From assembly GCA_903854365.1 (NCBI GenBank), contig CAINWE010000047.1:1-14730 (forward strand): DNA of 14,730 nt, read 5' to 3'. The position numbers and the translations under genes were made by a program. Positions 13,816 to 14,730 of the stretch are shown here, one piece after another (positions within the stretch are counted from its first letter, which is position 1; each line of letters begins with the position of its first letter). The stretch comes from Oligoflexia bacterium (GTDB lineage: Bacteria; Bdellovibrionota; UBA1018). The notes beneath the pieces are model-generated. The model ran no database searches and was not told the DNA's origin. It was given only the letters and a program-made list of their open reading frames with translations.

Positions 13816-14730
13816 CCTTGGCCTCCTTGACCTCCGCGGCCTCCCTGCCCTCCGATCGGAGTTGTCTCCGTCATCGAGGGAGGGGCTGGCACGGTGACAG
13901 GTGCAGGTCCAGTCGCAGGAGGTGCCGACGGAGTCGCCTGGTCCATCGGTGCGGTTGAACCAACTGCCGGCGTGCCGGGCTGCGGAGATGCAGTGGGAGC
14001 AGGAATGGTTTTTTCAGACGACGGGCGTGCTGGTAGAGGATTAGGCGCCGTCCCCGGTCCTCGGTCGTCATCAATATTGACTGTGGTGGGCGGGTGCTTT
14101 TCGGTCAGCTCTTTGAGATTAGGCAATGAGCGAATAATTTGATCTCTTTGGTAACGAAGAGGGTCGGTCCCACCTCCGTTGGCTTCTAAGAATTCGTCTC
14201 TCTCTTTGAGTTTCGTATCGAGAATGGTTCTCACTTTTTCGTACTGCCTGACAATATGAGGTGTCATGAAAATGAGTAAATTACGTTTTTCAACCTTGGT
14301 GGATTTTGCCTTGAATAGCCAACCGAGAATCGGAATATCCCCCAAAAGCGGAATTTTTGTGACCTGCTCCGAGGCTTTGTCTCGCATCAAGCCTCCGAGG
14401 ACAACCGTGTCCGAGTCGCCTACGAGAACGGTGGTTTGAGAGTTTCGTTCGGTGGTTCCAACGGCACTTTTTCGTACTTCTAGCGGCACGTTGGTATTGT
14501 CGATATCGCCCAGTTTGACCGTAACGTCCATCTTGACGAAATTGATGATTTTGTTGATTTGAGGTTTAATCTTGATCGACGTAGAAATCGTCTGGGTTTG
14601 GCCAAAGCCGGTAGAAATCCCTGCGCCCTGAACCGACGTCTGCGTGGGTAATGGGATTTTCTCTGCCGATTCGAAAGTGGCTTCCGTGTTATCCAAAGCA
14701 ATAATTTGGGGCGTCGCCAGGACGCTGACA
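13812..14730 (-). CDS. gspD: GspD, T2SS outer-membrane secretin (C-terminal part, 5' end beyond window)
   Basis: The visible 305 codons are the C-terminal part of a type II secretion secretin, the multimeric outer-membrane channel through which folded proteins leave the periplasm. The frame is open to the right edge, so the periplasmic N-domains lie outside. The edge reads VLATPQIIALDN, matching the secretin VLSTPxIxTLDN motif. Then come VVLGGLMRDK, the gate/beta-barrel segment KIPLLGDIPILGWLFKAKST, and the closing LLIFMTPHIVR. After the secretin core come a charged helical stretch and, from about 14065 to 13815, a tail of about 80 residues rich in Pro, Ala, Thr and Ser that ends in Gly-Gln repeats. 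No obvious pilotin-binding S-domain is visible. The TGA stop overlaps the gspE start as ATGA, implying translational coupling. Family assignment is very secure; the role of the tail is unknown. Confidence 0.96.
   Translation of the reverse strand, partial: VSVLATPQIIALDNTEATFESAEKIPLPTQTSVQGAGISTGFGQTQTISTSIKIKPQINKIINFVKMDVTVKLGDIDNTNVPLEVRKSAVGTTERNSQTTVLVGDSDTVVLGGLMRDKASEQVTKIPLLGDIPILGWLFKAKSTKVEKRNLLIFMTPHIVRQYEKVRTILDTKLKERDEFLEANGGGTDPLRYQRDQIIRSLPNLKELTEKHPPTTVNIDDDRGPGTAPNPLPARPSSEKTIPAPTASPQPGTPAVGSTAPMDQATPSAPPATGPAPVTVPAPPSMTETTPIGGQGGRGGQGGQG

Noticed and set aside
1..14730. tRNA, rRNA, CRISPR array, insertion sequence, prophage or toxin-antitoxin
   Set aside because: No cloverleaf, regular direct-repeat array, transposase motif or phage structural motif was seen on either strand; nearly all bases are covered by the minus-strand genes.

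Overview
The window holds a nearly complete type II secretion system (T2SS) locus, transcribed entirely from the minus strand, in an organism of roughly 50% GC (estimated by eye). Reading in the direction of transcription (high to low coordinates), the genes run gspD (entering from the right edge, 5' part missing) - gspE - gspF - gspG - gspH - gspI - gspJ - gspK - gspL - gspM - gspN. They are followed without a real gap by a farnesyl-diphosphate-type polyprenyl synthase and a glutathione-synthetase-like ATP-grasp protein. The GspL with an intact PilM-like actin fold and the delta-type GspN suggest a Bdellovibrionota or former deltaproteobacterial lineage. This placement is an inference; no taxonomic marker gene is present.

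From 14730 to about 1962 the genes are packed as one probable operon. Junctions are ATGA (D/E), 2 nt (E/F), 24 nt (F/G), TAATG (G/H), overlaps of 20, 29 and about 23 nt (H/I, I/J, J/K), 14 nt (K/L), an 11-nt overlap (L/M), about 37 nt (M/N), GTGA (N/polyprenyl synthase) and 24 nt (synthase/ATP-grasp). The products cover the outer-membrane secretin, the cytoplasmic ATPase, the inner-membrane platform (F, L, M, N), the major pseudopilin G and the minor pseudopilins H, I, J and K. GspC and the prepilin peptidase GspO are not in the window.

A 147-nt non-coding gap (1815-1961), with a weak candidate promoter and a small dyad, separates the operon from the last transcription unit. That unit encodes a probable surface lipoprotein with a Ser/Asn-rich beta-repeat body and a C-terminal region with 16 cysteines. 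It is read as two overlapping frames (768-1814 and 8-784). The repeat-like sequence continues across the junction if one G is removed from a run of six G (plus-strand C run at 790-795), so it is most likely one gene of about 601 codons broken by a frameshift or a sequencing error.

No RNA genes, CRISPR arrays, insertion sequences or phage genes were seen. The locus is mostly a known system. The points worth a second look are the split cysteine-rich lipoprotein, departures from family consensus in several T2SS parts (GspG calcium loop, GspE N-terminal motifs, GspD tail, GspL ATPase fold), and changed active-site residues in the two metabolic enzymes.
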